Position numbers and translations under genes: made by a program. Shown here piece by piece: positions 1 through 12,900 of a stretch of 64,000 nucleotides of DNA (position 1 is the stretch's first letter; every line of letters begins with the position of its first letter). The stretch comes from Neurospora tetraspora (taxonomy: Eukaryota > Ascomycota > Sordariomycetes > Sordariales > Sordariaceae): NCBI RefSeq assembly GCF_033439725.1, contig NW_026944384.1, positions 1,426,001 to 1,490,000 of the forward strand, given 5' to 3'. The notes beneath the pieces are model-generated. The model ran no database searches. It had not been told where the DNA came from and saw only the letters and a list, made by a program, of their open reading frames with translations.

Positions 1-565
1 ACGCTTAACAGCTTAAACGTTTACCCATTCTAACGTTTGGATACATTCTAATGTTTATTTCAGTAAATGTTTGAAAAATTTCGAACAGCCACTACACACT
101 TGAAAAAATTACCAACGTTTACGACCCCCCAATAGTCAATTGACAGTCAATTTGCTATTCGCTAGACCCCCGCCTTCGCAGTACGGGTCCAATGACGTGA
201 CAATGGTCCCCACTGTGGAGCGCTATGAGCACCCTAGCGGCCAGCGATAGCTCCACTGCAACGTCCAGGGTCGAGGGCTGATAAGGCAACCACCGACGAC
301 ACTAACACCAACTAACACTAGCTCGACAGGTGCCAACGAACACCACATGCTCAACCCCTCTTCTCGTCGTCTCTGCTCGTTTTCAGCTTCTGCGTTTTTT
401 TTTTTTTTCCTTACTCTCTCACTCATTCATAGCTGTTTCCCTTCTCTGAATAGAAGCTTGATTATTCAGGAACTCGCAAGTTCCCCCGGCGCAGGTGCTT
501 ACCTCATTGCACTTTTTGTTTCTTCCCGTGATCTTGTCACTTGGTGTTGGAGCGCCGCCATCACC
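1..565. other. Upstream region of the first gene
   Basis: No gene is seen. The first 120 bases carry five copies of AAYGTTT at 16, 32, 50, 66 and 114 (see findings). Positions 397-409 are a T run followed by a pyrimidine-rich stretch. The frame of the first gene stays open back to an ATG at 347, but that extension is low-complexity (a run of F) and reads like 5' leader. Confidence 0.6.
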
Positions 566-1912
566 ATGAGCGACAGCGACACGCAACCTCTGTTGCGCAT
601 CCTTACTGCAATAACCTTCATCCCCTCCCTCCCACTGTGTATCACTCATGGCGTTCTCTCACACAACCCCATACCGGCCGTTGGCCTCGCTCCCATGACC
701 CTCTCCGCTGGCTACTCGGTGTTGCTCTTGACCTATCGCCGCCGCAGCAAGCGCAAGCAAAACAACCGTCGGAGTATCGGACATGCTGAGGAAGACAATG
801 ATCTCGAGTCCGTCAGGAATGGAGACGAGGCTGGAATCAGCTCGAGGGAACCACTCATCGAAGGAGGAGCGGAAGAGCCAGAATATCCGGCATCGGAAAG
901 ATCCCAAGCGGAGCAGACACCCGCATGGGAGGAAGAGGCGGAGGAGAAGAAGACCCCTCTCTACGCTCACACCATCTTCATCTTCTTCGTCGACAGTATC
1001 CTCGCTGCGGGGATCATGGTTGTTCTAGTCTTTACCTGGATCAACACGCAAAAGGGCCGGACGGGGATCACCAACCCCGTCTTGGGCGGCAAGCTGGCTA
1101 TGTTGGCTGCTTACGCTACAATTCCTTTGTTGGCAAGCTTGTAAGTTGTTCCACCCTTATTCTGAGCTCCCTGTCATACTCCTGAACACACAAAACTAAC
1201 ATCCCCCCTCTCCCCTCTGAGAAGTCTAATCCACACCTACCTCGCCCTCCGCGGCTTCGCCATCGGTTTAGCCCTCTACCCGCTAATCCAATACGCCGCC
1301 TGGCACACCCTTCCGCCCGACTGCCCCAACTGCAACAGCCGCCTGCGCCCAGCCTCTCGACCGAAGATCCCTTGGTACGATTTCGTCTCGCGGCCTAGGA
1401 ACCTCAGCCTTCGGCCGACCTTTAAGGCGCCCAAGTGGTGGTCCAACCGTCAGCAACGCCGAACGGTGGTGGATGTGGTTGGAGCGGGTGATGTGGATGA
1501 TGATGCGACGGCGAGACTCTTCGTGAGGAATGATGACTTGGAGAGTGTGAGCCATCTTGGAGAGGGCGTGGTGGCGGTGGAGAGGTATAGGGATGAACCT
1601 GATGCTGATGAGGACGCGGAGGTGGAAAATGTGGAGACGAGGAGTTATAGGGATGAGCCTGAGGGTGAGGACAATGACCGTCAGGAACCAGAGCAAGAGC
1701 AGCTCCCAGAGGGTCAGGGTGGGGAGGAGCAAGAGCAGCAGAAGGGGCAGACGGAAGACTTGTTGGAAGTGCAGCCGGAAGCCCATCAAGAGGAAGAGGG
1801 TCAGCAGCAGCAGTCCGAGCAACAGCAGCGGGAACAGGACAATGATGCAAGGAGCGAGAGGCTCGAAAGGATCGAGAGCCGTGACCGGGCTCTTACGCCT
1901 GCTCTGATCTGA
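566..1912 (+). CDS. Multi-pass membrane protein, unknown function
   Basis: I do not recognise this protein. Exon 1 is 566-1140 and exon 2 is 1225-1912, with an 84-nt intron (donor GTAAGT), giving about 420 aa. The start at 566 is chosen because the context TCACCATGAG is good and the protein MSDSDTQP then begins sensibly; an ATG at 347 in the same frame would add 73 low-complexity residues. Hydrophobic segments lie near residues 8-30, 36-52, 136-160, 172-190 and just after the splice junction, so four or five membrane spans are likely. A charged loop rich in E, R and S separates spans 2 and 3. After a short motif CPNC the C-terminal half is an acidic, Q/E-rich, probably disordered tail. The acceptor is the tandem GAGAAG, so two isoforms differing by one codon are possible. 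Function is not inferable from sequence alone. Confidence 0.75.
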
Positions 1913-2900
1913 GTTGCTGAGAGAAAGGGGTGGTGAAGGTCCTTTCACAGCTTAAGACGGTGGCATTGATGTCGGGACAAGGCCAGAAAAGAGCCGTGCT
2001 CTCTGTTGCTGCGATGAAGGCTCAAGTGGGCAAAACAAAAACGGCGAAGACGAGTTGGATTACGACGTTACGACGTGCAAGAGCACAAAAGTTTTTGGAG
2101 GAACGACCACAACGTGGTGATGGAGCGTTTGAAGAACGGGAGGTCTCATGTGTCATGAAAATGTTTTCTGTTTCTGCTTCTTTTTCCTTTCTTCCCATCT
2201 AGCATGTCTTGCGCGAGCATTTACGGATCACATACACGGTAGTTCATACGGCATTTAGTGCTAGATACCCTCCTCGGTTCTTGTTTGGGAGCCGCTGGAT
2301 TTGTCAAGATTTCTTTTTACACCTATTTGGGTGTTGAGTAGGTAGTTGGACAACGCAGAATGAAAAGTTGGCTGGTAAATCTACGCGTCTTTGGTGTGTG
2401 CTATATCTGAAAAGACGCCGGTCCAGTCAAAAGGCTAACCAGGAAAGAAAGAAAAAAACTCTTGACGAAGAAGACAACAAAAGTAAACAAAAGGGAGCTC
2501 GGTGTTCGGGCGAAAGCTGACCGAGGGAGAACTTGGGACGGTGAGGGAAAGGAGGGGAAATTTGGAGGTCGATGTGGACCACATTTGTTAAGAGGAAAGA
2601 AGGAATTCCCGGATGCTACGCTTCAATAATTGTGCTCATGGAATGACTTTATCATCGAAACACAGAAGAAAAGGAAAGGAAAAGTTAAAAGAAAAACAAA
2701 AAGCGGGTGGAAATATCCTCGGCAAAGTTCACTGACCAACGCCGATCACCGTTCGGGGAAGCGATGCTACCCCACGATCCCATTTCGAGAAGGACCAACG
2801 TCATGAGCAGTGGAATAATAATTAATTCCCCAAATCAATTTCTCTCCGTTTGCATATTGCAGAACCAAACTTGGGTGTCTCCTCTTCAACCGCGACTCTG
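1913..2900. other. Intergenic, no gene seen
   Basis: Presumed 3' UTR of the membrane protein gene followed by spacer. Short frames here have no recognisable composition or splice partners. The stretch 2440-2720 is purine-rich (runs of GAAAG and AAAAG). Confidence 0.5.
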
Positions 2901-3059
2901 CTACAAGCGCAACAATACCATTCGACAATGGCCATCGCGAATCACCTCAATGCGACGCTCCCGACCTCGCGGCCACTCTATCCACAGGAAACACTCCGAA
3001 TCGACGGAAACCAATCCGAAAGCCAAGAACCATGATGGGATCACCTCGAAAGAGACCCT

Positions 3060-3132
3060 CCGGGGCTAGTGATCATCATCAGATGGAACTTTCCGAGTCC
3101 TCAAATATAGCTCGGGGCCCCAATTTCCGGGG
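3060..3132 (+). promoter_or_regulatory. Putative promoter of the beta-galactosidase gene
   Basis: Two CCGGGG hexamers (3060-3065 and 3127-3132) fit SYGGRG, the binding consensus of the carbon-catabolite repressor CreA/CRE-1, and an AATATA element lies at 3104-3109, about 80 bases before the ATG. Repression by glucose is expected for a GH35 enzyme, but these short motifs also occur by chance. Confidence 0.3.
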
Positions 3133-3186
3133 AAGACCGCAACTCTTCAACAGCTTGGAAACACGACAGCCAAGAAGGTAGTTACA

Positions 3187-6100
3187 ATGCGCTTCGTCAA
3201 CAGGGCCCTCGGGTCCCCCGCCTGCGCCCTCTTGCTACTATCGTCAGGTCTTCAGTACGTGCTAGGAGCTTCTGACACATCCTCAGCTTGGCCTATTCAG
3301 GGCAACGACCTCCAAAACCAGATCCAATGGGACCACTACAGCATCATCATCAATGGCGAACGCCTGTTCCTCTTTGGTGGCGAGATGCATCCGTTCCGAC
3401 TGCCCGTTCCTGAACTATGGGAAGACGTCCTACAGAAAGTCAAGGCCATGGGCATGCGCATGATCTCCATCTACACCCACTGGGGCTTCCATGCCCCTAC
3501 TCCGGACCAAGTTGATTTCGACACCGGCGCGCACAACCTGACCCGCTTCTTCGAGATGGCCAAGGAAGTCGGCCTCTACGTTCTTGTACGACCCGGGCCA
3601 TATATCAATGGCGAGTTGAACGCTGGAGGAATGGCGCTTTGGTCTACCACAGGTGCCTATGGAGAGTTGCGCTCTAATGGGTCGGCCTTTACCGAAGCTT
3701 GGACTCCGTACCAGACGGGCATGGCAAAGCTTGTCAAGCCATTCCAACTCACCGAGGGTGGTACAGTCATCATGTACCAGCTCGAGAATGAATACGGCGA
3801 GCAGTGGAAGAATGTGGAGGTCAAGATACCCAATCCGAAGGCCGTGTCTTACATGGAGAAGTTGAAGGAGAACGCTATCGAGAATGGTATTGTGGTGCCT
3901 AGTGTACACAATGCTCCTAATGCGAATGGACGTCCGTGGTCGAAGGACTATGACACTGTTGGCGCTGGAGGAGATGTGGATATCTACGGCCTAGACAGCT
4001 ATGTAAGTAATCAATTTCGTCAATCCTCTCCTATGACTCGCTAACTATTCCAGCCGCAATGCTGGTCCTGCGTTACAGAAGAATGCGGAAACAACATCTT
4101 GCCGTTCGCCGTCTCCAACTACCACGACCATTTCCAACTCGTATCCCCGAACCAGCCGTCCTTCATGCCCGAGTTCCAGGGAGGAGCCATGAGCCCCTGG
4201 CTTAGCCCAGCGGGCGGATGCGCAGAACGAACCGGCACCGAATTTGTCAACTTCTATTACCGCGACAACATTGCCCAGCGCATTACAATCCTAAACCTCT
4301 ACATGATTTACGGTGGCACGAACTGGGGGTGGCTGGCGGCTCCCTTCCTGGGTAGCAGCTACGATTACGGTGCTGCTATCTCCGAGGATCGTAACATTGG
4401 CAGTAAATACTACGAGATTAAGAACCTGGGTCTGTTCATTCGTGCTGCTGATGAGCTTGCCTACACGGACCGTCTCGGTACCGGCACCAACTACACCAAC
4501 AACACAAACATCTTTACCACCGAGCTCAGAAACCCCAAAACTGATGCTCGGTTCTATGTTCTTCGTCATGCCACGACATCTTCTTCCTCTGAGGAGACCT
4601 TTGCTATCAACGTGACCACCAGCGTGGGAAGTTTCTACGTCCCAAGAGTCGCGCCGTGTCCCAAGCTCGTTGGCCATGAAGGCAAAATCTTTGTTGCCGA
4701 CTTTCACTTTGGCAAGCACAGCCTTTACTACGCAACGACGGAGGTCTTGACCTACAGTGTCATTGATGGAAAGACAACACTGGTTTTGTGGACTCCCGTT
4801 GGTATCTCCGGGGAGTTCTATCTCAAGGGTGCCAAGAAGGGTACGCTAGCCTCCAGCAGCAGAGGTCAGACAGCCGTCTTTGACAAACGGGATAAGGGTG
4901 TGGTGGTTGGTTTTACCCAGCATGAGGGTGCGACTGTGTTGGATTTCGATAACGATGTTAGGGTTATGCTTGTCGATCGTGAGACTGCCTACCAGACTTG
5001 GGTTCCTGCTTTGACCAAGGATCCAAAGGTGCCTGTGGATAAGACTGGTGAGTTCACATTTTTTTTCTTCAGCAAATGTCAGTTTTCTAACAGAGCATAG
5101 CCATTGTCGTTGGGCCACACCTTGTTCGGTCAGCAAGCGTGCAAGGGAACACCATCTCCGTCACTGGAGACTCTAACAACGCAACCGATATTGAGGTGTT
5201 TACATCAAACCGCGTCTCAACCATAAAGTGGAACGGCAAGCAACTCCAAACTACAAAGACCAAGTACGGTACACTCAAGGCATCCCTTCAGGCTCCGGTG
5301 AAGTTCTCGGTCCCGAAGTTTGGATCATGGAAATCTCAAGATAGTCTTCCTGAGAAAGCCGTGGGTTACTCTGACAATGGTCCGGCCTGGGTCATCGCCA
5401 ACCACACCACAACACCCAGTGCCACCAAGGGTACCGTGCCTTACCTCTTCTCAGACGAGTACGGCTTCCACACAGGCATCAAGCTTTGGCGCGGCCATTT
5501 CTCTGGCGAGGCGGCAGCTACAGGCGTCTACCTCAATATCCAAGGAGGAACCGCTCACAGCTGGTCCGCCTTCCTCAACGGCCAATTCCTGGGCTCTTAT
5601 ACAGGTGACCCAACAGTGACCGCCAGCAACGCAACCCTGTCATTTGCCAACGCAACCATTTTCACCAACCAAACCAATGTCCTCTTCGTGATGAACGATG
5701 ACACAGGCCACGACCAGCTCTCCGCAGCCCTCAACCCGCGCGGCATCCTCAACGTCACCCTTCTGAGCTCCAGCTCCAGCCCTCCCCCCAAGTTCACACT
5801 CTGGAAGTTAGCCGGAACAGCAGGCGGCTCCGATACCAACCGCAGCACACTCGACCCCATCCGCACTCACTACAACGAAGGCGGCCTCACCGCCGAGCGT
5901 CTCGGCTGGCACCTCCCAGGCTTCGACGACTCCAACTGGTCCAACACATCAACCTCCCCAGCGCAAGGCTTCACCGGCCCAACTGTCCGCTTCTACCGTA
6001 CTTCCCTGCCTCTCGACGCCCCCAAAGGGCTAGACGCATCATTCGCATTCAAGTTCACGCCCGTTGACACTTCCAACTTGAACTATCGCGCGTTCTTGTA

Positions 6101-6383
6101 TGTCAACGGGTATCAGTACGGGAGGTATTACCCTTCTATTGCTTCCGAAAACGTATTTCCCGTGCCGGCGGGCGTACTCAATCATGGAGGGGAGAATGTT
6201 ATCGGTCTCGCGGTTTGGGCGCAGACGGAGGAGGGGGCAAAGGTCGATGTTGAGTTGGTGACGAGGTACGCGGTGGAATCGTCTTTTGAGAGCAGATTTG
6301 ATGGGAAGTATTTGCAGCCGGGGTGGACTGCTGAAAGATTGGCGTATGTGAAGTTCCAAGACATCAGATATCACGTAGGGTAG
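3187..6383 (+). CDS. Secreted beta-galactosidase, glycoside hydrolase family 35
   Basis: Hydrolyses terminal beta-galactosyl residues from galactosides and plant polysaccharides such as pectin side chains, outside the cell. Exons are 3187-4002, 4054-5047 and 5101-6383; introns are 51 and 53 nt with CTAAC branch motifs, giving 1030 aa, the usual size of the large fungal GH35 enzymes. Residues 1-27 form a signal peptide (charged start, then a leucine-rich core ending in VLGA). The catalytic barrel begins with GEMHPFRLPVPELW and holds YQLENEYGEQW, where the second Glu (about E202) is the family acid/base. PSFMPEFQGG after the first intron carries the nucleophile Glu (about E312). The remainder is beta-sandwich domains with many N-x-S/T sites. 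Neighbours are unrelated. The family is clear; natural substrate and induction are inferred. Confidence 0.95.
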
Positions 6384-7905
6384 GTGCTGGTGGTTAATAT
6401 CGGGATGGATTCAGCGAAAAGATATCGATAACTTCGCATGCAAAAAAAGAGACAGTTCAACGACAAGAACAAGACTCGAACCCATCATCTAGCGCACCCC
6501 GCTATTCCTCATCCGGTTACTCTCCCCTTCTCTTCTCCCAGTTCTGATTCGTCAAATCACCCATTCATGTTGCACACGCTGCGCACATGCAACCACCTCC
6601 GCCAACGTGCCATCAAAACTGTAGGCCTCAATGCCACGCATCCATCGTTCACTCCTCACTCACTCTTTTAGCATCACATAGACAAAAAAGAACAAAAAAA
6701 AGAAATTCAAAAGTTACAGTCCGGAGGCGTACTCGCGGCTTATACCATCTCACCTCTTTGAGCAGAAGACACCGCGTAACGGACGTTAGGCCGCAGGGCG
6801 CACGACAGACACAAAGGGGATAAGAGAAAGGTATAAACCGTTGGTTGCGTCCCGGGCTGTAACCGTTTGAGAAGTGACAAATTTCGGTCTTATAAAGGGC
6901 GGTTACGGTTGAATTGTAAGCGAACGAACCCTAACCCTGGGCTATCTGTCTGGCCGGCAACCTTCGAGGTCGCTGCTGCGTTGATGATCTTCGGTCAACA
7001 TACATAGTAGACATGTCCCCCTTACTTGCTATTTGATTTGTTGATTGATCAAAGAGACTTACTTGATCAGGGGGAGATTTCAAATTGTCGGTTTATACCT
7101 TGGTATGATGCGGTTTTGAAAAAGATAATACTGGTGGTGATGGTGATGGTGGATAACGAGTGAGTGCCCATAGGGCTCTGTATGTCTGTGAAATTGTGAA
7201 TGCAGCTGACGAACAACATGGTTAACAACAAGGTGTGACTTTTTTTTTCTTTTTCTTTCAAACTTGAGAACCTTATTTACGACCGACCGCTGTCAAGTCT
7301 CAATGACATAACCACACTCACTGCACGCCCAAAGACAAAGCCCCATCCATCCACCCATCCATTGCGCCTACGCCAATGCAGGCGCAGGGTAGCTGGAGGA
7401 CAGAGGAGGGTAGAGGTTCCCTTGAAGTGAGAAGAAAAAGAGTTGTGTTGTCGAAAGAGTCGTCGAGCGGAACCGGATGGATGACATTGAGGTTAGGTAG
7501 GTACCTTCCAATGGGTAGCCTCAATACCGGTTCGGGTTACTGACAGGGTTCACGTCAAACCTAAGAGCAAGCAAACTGTTTAGTATAAGATGTGGATTAT
7601 TCTGATGATTGACACTACTCTAAATATACAATCTCTACGAGGCCCTTTCCCGAGTCCCGAGCCCCTTAACCTACTTCAGACCTCCTCGCCCCATATGTAT
7701 ACACTAGAGGCGTTCCTCCCTTTCATCTCATATTCTCAAACGGTGAAAGCACAGCGCCTCTTTATCGCACAAACCAAACCAAATCGTACAACAAACAAAC
7801 AAACCCACTCTACAGGGTCTATCTTTCATGGGTATCATGCGTAATGTGAATCATGCTTTGTAGGTAAACGACGCAAAATAAGCCTCCATCCAGTGTAACA
7901 GAAGG

Positions 7906-7940
<35 letters not shown>

Positions 7941-8455
7941 AGGCTCTTCCACGATACATGATGAAACGCCAAAGCCAATGTGTGTGTTGTGTATGAATGC
8001 TCTACTAACGCGAATCGTTGAAAATGCCACAGCCCTCAACACCTGAAATGCAGAAAAAAAGAAAAAAGACAAAGAAATACAGATTGCTGAGAGCACGAAG
8101 GGAAGAAGAAGAATGCGAAGATTGATGGATGGGTGTAGAAAGCAAATAAAAAAAATAAAAAGAAAGGAAGGAAGGGGGGTAAGGAGATTGCTCTGGCTGC
8201 GGGTGCGGGCACGGGCACGGCATCTTAACTCTCAGGGAGGTTCGAACCAGAGTCAAATGACTCCCCCGCGCCGATGGCCTGCAAAAGAAGGATCTGGAGA
8301 CGAGTCTTAAGTGTCATCCTCTCCTGTTCTATATCCTCTGGATTTGCAACCCCGGGGAATCCTGCGTCAAGATGGGATCCAGGCTCCCCTTGTACGACAT
8401 CCCCCCTGGCACCAAGCCCATCTCCTCGATCGGCGGCATTCGACTGATCGCCTTC
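6384..8455. other. Convergent 3' intergenic region
   Basis: Lies between the 3' ends of the beta-galactosidase gene (+) and the C2H2 gene (-), so most of it should be 3' UTR and spacer. No gene is supported. It holds a 32-base A run at 7906-7937, a short telomere-like ACCCTAACCC near 6930, and a T-loop-like GGTTCGAACC near 8240 that does not fold as a tRNA. Confidence 0.5.
7906..7937. repeat. Poly(A) tract, 32 bases
   Basis: A pure run of A on the + strand, T on the strand of the convergent C2H2 gene. It could be a homopolymer microsatellite or the tail of an old retroelement. No target-site duplication was recognised. Confidence 0.9.
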
Positions 8456-9995
8456 CTAATACGACGACGCCGCCGCCGCCGCCATCTGAGCCGTCGTCGG
8501 CGCCATATTATTCCTCGGCGACATTGCTTCCGTGAGTGCCTGTAGCTTTTGCACCAGCAGAGTCGTCTGCTGTGTATTCTTCTGCACCTGCTCTCTTAAC
8601 TCCTCGTTCTCCTGTCTTAGCCGCTTAATCTCCTCTCGTAACTCCGACGTCTCACCGCCGCCAACGCCGTCCTCATCACGACGCCGCTTTCGCTTTAATA
8701 AAAGCTGGGATGGACCTGGACCTGGCCCTGCTGCTTGTGCTTGTGCTTGTCCGCCGCCGAGCGACGTGTCGTCACTGGTGGCCTCGTCGGACTCGTCGCC
8801 GACATTGAGGCCGCCGCCGTTTGATATCATCATCCCTACTATCCCGTTTGTAGTACCATCCGCGTTGTGGGTGTGGACCCGCCGGAGATGCTCGTTTAGG
8901 TTCTCTAGGCGGGAGAACCCCTTGCCGGTGGCGCGCTTGCAGCTTTCGTGTGGACAATGCAAAGGGTTTTTTGGGCCGCCGTGCTTGCCGTGTACTTCGC
9001 GCTCGTGACGCAGGAGGCCGCCCGAGTAGGTGAAGCCTGGTAGCTTCTCGCAGCCTACGGCGCCGCACTTGTATGGACGGTCGTGCTTGTCCATGTGTTT
9101 ACTGTTTGAAGGGGTTGTTTGTTAATTATGTTTCTTCAGGAAGGGGAAGGGGATAAAGGAAGGGGACTTACTTCCACTCGCATTTGCGGCCAAACTCCTT
9201 GACATCCTCCGCGCACCCAGGCCACATACAGACAAACTTTCCCTCGGCATTCTTCGTAGCCTGACGAACTGGTTTAGGGATAGGTTTGATTCTCCCCGAT
9301 GGTGCTGGCGTAGTCGGCGACTGCTCCTGAGGATGTGAAGGCGGCGACGGAGCGGCTGGTGTCAAGGGTTGTAGCTGCTGCCGCAGTTCTGGGGCCAGCT
9401 GTGGGTGTACTCTAAGAGGCTGCTGCTGTTCCAATGGTTGCGCCAGCTGAATAGGCAGGGAAGCTTGAACGGTCAGTGAGATCGAAACTGGTACGTCTAC
9501 CGATACCGGTGCCGGCTGAGGTTCAGGTTCCGGGGCCGAGGCAGTGAGGTAGTTATTGAGTCGCGGATCCGTACTCTGAACGGCGCCGAATGCGGCCCCT
9601 GCGGCGGCGGCTGCTGCATGCGCGTTGCATGTGGCTCGGGCAACTTCCACCAAGTCGCTTGAGAGATCGCTCACAACGACATCATTCGCGTTTGTGAAGC
9701 GATCAGTGTCGGGTGAGCCATGGTGCTGCTCAGTGAGTTCTTGATGGTTATTGGAGTCGTGAGAGTGGTGGGGTTCATGAGATTCGTGGGTTTGGTGGGC
9801 GTTATGAGCTTGTGGGTGAGAGTCATGGAGGGGATGCTCCAGTTGTTGTTGCTGAGTATCATGTGGTGTTTCTGAATGGTGTTGTTCATGAGAATCGTGA
9901 GTGATGTGGTCGTCAATATCCGGGTAATTCTCGTCCTGGAATAATTCCCGTTCTTCGCCGTAAACGATACTCATGTCGTTGACTGAAAGTTTCAC
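8456..9995 (-). CDS. C2H2 zinc-finger protein, probable transcription factor
   Basis: Exon 1 is 9995-9172 and exon 2 is 9101-8456; the 70-nt intron 9102-9171 has donor GTAAGT and acceptor CAG. The product is about 489 aa (482 if the ATG at 9974 is used). The N-terminal two thirds is low complexity: a His/Gln-rich region (repeats of HDSH, HESH), an alanine run and a Q/P-rich segment, as in activation regions. Three C2H2-type fingers follow: one from CMWPGC to HMDKH, split by the intron; one from YKCGAVGC to HEREVH; one from LHCPHESC to HLRRVH. Near the C terminus a charged stretch with KRLRQENEELREQ looks like a short coiled coil that could dimerise. A nuclear DNA-binding role is inferred from the fingers; target genes are unknown. 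Confidence 0.88.
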
Positions 9996-12900
9996 CGTGC
10001 GCGACGGTGAACTTGAACACGGCCGGGGTAAGGCGTTGGAGTTATGCGGTTGCCTGCGCCCAGACGGTATCGGCTTCTTCCTTGTAAGTCAGGGTGGTGA
10101 GATGCTGATGGCAAAGATGTCGAAACTTGTCGATATTTGTGAACTCTCACAGACTTTAACGGGCCAGTGTATAATCGAATCCGGATATTGACCTTGCCTC
10201 CCGCGGTCGGCGGTGCACCTTCTCTTACACCCCTATCTGTTGATACTGTATCAATGTCAATATTGGCGCTGGTTGGACAGGCGACCGAGGTTGATACCTC
10301 AGGCAGGTAGAATTTGCTTCAGGTTGTGAATTTCGACGTCCGAGTGGGCGCTGTCACAATTTCGGAGGGGTCGGGTGTTGTGGCTCGGTTCCGGCCCGCT
10401 GACGCACGACACGTGGAAACGTGGTATCCGACAGCTGTTGGACAGCTGAGAGATTTGGGGCTGAATGCTAAAAGAGGCCTCCCACGTGACTCAGTGTCTG
10501 TTAATTGTTAGTGCAGCTAGTACTTTCCAGCTTGCTCTGAACAACAACGAACATGACTTCATGATGCTCACCATGATGACAGCGCAACCTTCTAGATATA
10601 TCTCTTTCAGTCTTTGATGAGGAGGCCACGGAAGTGAGTCGATACCCGAATGCTGCCCAGGTAACAATCCAGACAAGACTTTTGGAGGCAGCCGTGAACC
10701 TTTCGCTTCCACGTCGCGCGCCTCATCACGGAAGTGACTCACCAGGGTATCACGCACCATCGTCCATGGCTGAGATTAACGACGCGACATCTCAATGGCC
10801 ATGCCAGGTTGACAGCCCATGGCGCAAGGCTGCAATATCCAATCCCAATATGTCCCGAGTTTTCCATTAGGTCGCTGCCCAGTTCGCCTTCGCAATGCAT
10901 GGCCCAAACGTAGACCGTGGCTTCCACGATGGCCACGACGCTGTCCTGCGACATCAGCCTCATTTTCAGCAATGAATCGTCTCTCTGGTCCAGTCGGATA
11001 GGTGACTGCCAATGTATCCCAAACAAGTGATCTGCAATGTGAGGACGGCGACCTGAAAACCAGACCAAGCTAATGTCGGTATAAGGCGAGATATTCCATT
11101 GTATGCCCAAGGCCGAGTGTGTCTTGACCGGCCTCCTGTTTAGACACCGAAGTGCGGAGCGGTTGGAGTTGCTTCTCGTCCAGACAATCAGACGTTAGTG
11201 GATTGGAAAATGTCTGCTGGTGCCTGATCGTCAACAACCCGCTTGTCAATACCAGCCTAGGAACCTGGTTGATCGCACGGGATTTGTCGAGGGCTGGGAC
11301 GTAGTGAGCACTTGCTCGGAGCCTCCTTGGACGTACGTACGAAGACACACGTCCCTCAACGCCAGTCGTCATCAGATGCCAAACATGTTACAGATGAGTG
11401 TGGCTCTGCTGTTACTCGTACCCTTGGATGTAGAGGGAAAGGGTTAGTCGGCTACCGAATGGACGTCACATCCGGCCGTCGCCAAGGAGGGGGGAAGAAA
11501 TTGACCCAACCAACAACTCGAGGCATCACATGCCTGGAGATGGTAACTGGTGCGAGACTGACCAAGTGACAGTGTTCTACTAATGGTAAGCCGCGTTGCC
11601 CAGCTTGGCCGTATAGACACTGCGCCGTACTGAAGCTCACACCGGGGTGAGTCACTGAAATCACGGAGTGATATTAGTGAGACTGGGCGGCCGCGAGGAT
11701 GAATGAGATGTACCGACGTGAACTTGATCTCGGTATGAAAGTCGTAACGGGGTGTGATTAGTCGTGAAAGGCATGGGCAGTGGCGCACTTGCGTAGTTAC
11801 GGCCTGTGTCTTGTCTTCTAAGGGACGTCGCCGCCGACGTGACGCGTCTTGTCTTGCAGTGCCTCCGCGGTTCACGGAAGGGGATGATGGTGTGGTAAGA
11901 TCCCGGTGACGATCCAGGCAGCTTAGACAGGTATTCGGGCCATCCCGCGGTCACATAGGTAGTCAGTCAGCAATTCCTAATCCACGTGCTTTCGGTCAGC
12001 CATCCGGGGATCAGGCCGAGATTTCCAAAGTAGGTAACTATGTTGACGGCGAGGTTGCCTTGGTTAGCTTGGTTGGTATGACAATAACGTGACTCTTGCC
12101 TAGCTAGTAGTGGGCTGGAGGCAACTTGGCAAAGTCGCCTCCATGTTCGTGCGCGCTCGCTTAAAGAGGTTGCCTAATCCGCGATGGCAAGTTGTGTCCA
12201 ATATTGCTGCGGTACTGGCCAAAGTGCAGAGATATTCAGTTCGCCGTGTGACGGAGAGCAAACGAACGGGGAATTGGTAGGAAGACATGTGGACTTGACG
12301 ATTAGTTTCGAAAAGCTGTGTGCGCAAGTCTGGCTGTAAAGATGTGACGAAGGACAGATCTGGAAATGTCGACGCAATCTGTTGATGGTGTTCTCACTGT
12401 CGAACTTGGACTTGAGCGTCATTTTGATGTGAGGAACATGGAAATACTGTCCCGGCATATGAGGCGACGAAGCCTTGTCAAGACTAGATGATGTGAGAAC
12501 CTTGATAGATCGGTACGACTGACGGCCTTGTCGTTCGCGAGGGAAAAGGCAGGGGCAAATGGCACTTCGGGTCCCACCTGCAGAATTCTCATGACGATTC
12601 GGAGAGCGAGTTACACCACCTTGTACCACTTCATCCGTTCGTGCCTTCCCCATTGTGCAGTTGATTGTTGTCTTCTGACTTCTCGGGCGGTAATGCAAGC
12701 AGTCAATATGTCATCTATTTCCCAGGCAGAAAATGAGGCAACGCTCGAAATGGTCAAGCACATGCACAAGAAGTAACCAAGCAAGCAAGCATCAGTTAAG
12801 AAAACAAGCACCTCCTCCATTACATCAAGCATCGAGCTCGAGCTATATAAACTGTACAAGCTAAAACCAAGGAAAAAGAAAACTCGTTACTTCGTTTCAT

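Noticed and set aside
2707-3069. A 120-codon frame upstream of the beta-galactosidase gene
   Set aside because: No domain, no supporting composition, no splice partner, and it overlaps the likely promoter of the GH35 gene.
6440-6500. GGGTTCGAGTCT on the minus strand as a tRNA B box
   Set aside because: No acceptor stem partner and only wobble pairs in the T stem.
8225-8260. GGTTCGAACC near the end of the C2H2 gene as a tRNA T loop
   Set aside because: Neither strand gives matching T-stem or acceptor pairs, and no A box lies at the right distance.
10491-12859. Many 60-170 codon frames on both strands between 10.5 and 12.9 kb
   Set aside because: Random-looking composition and mutual overlap; expected by chance at this base composition.
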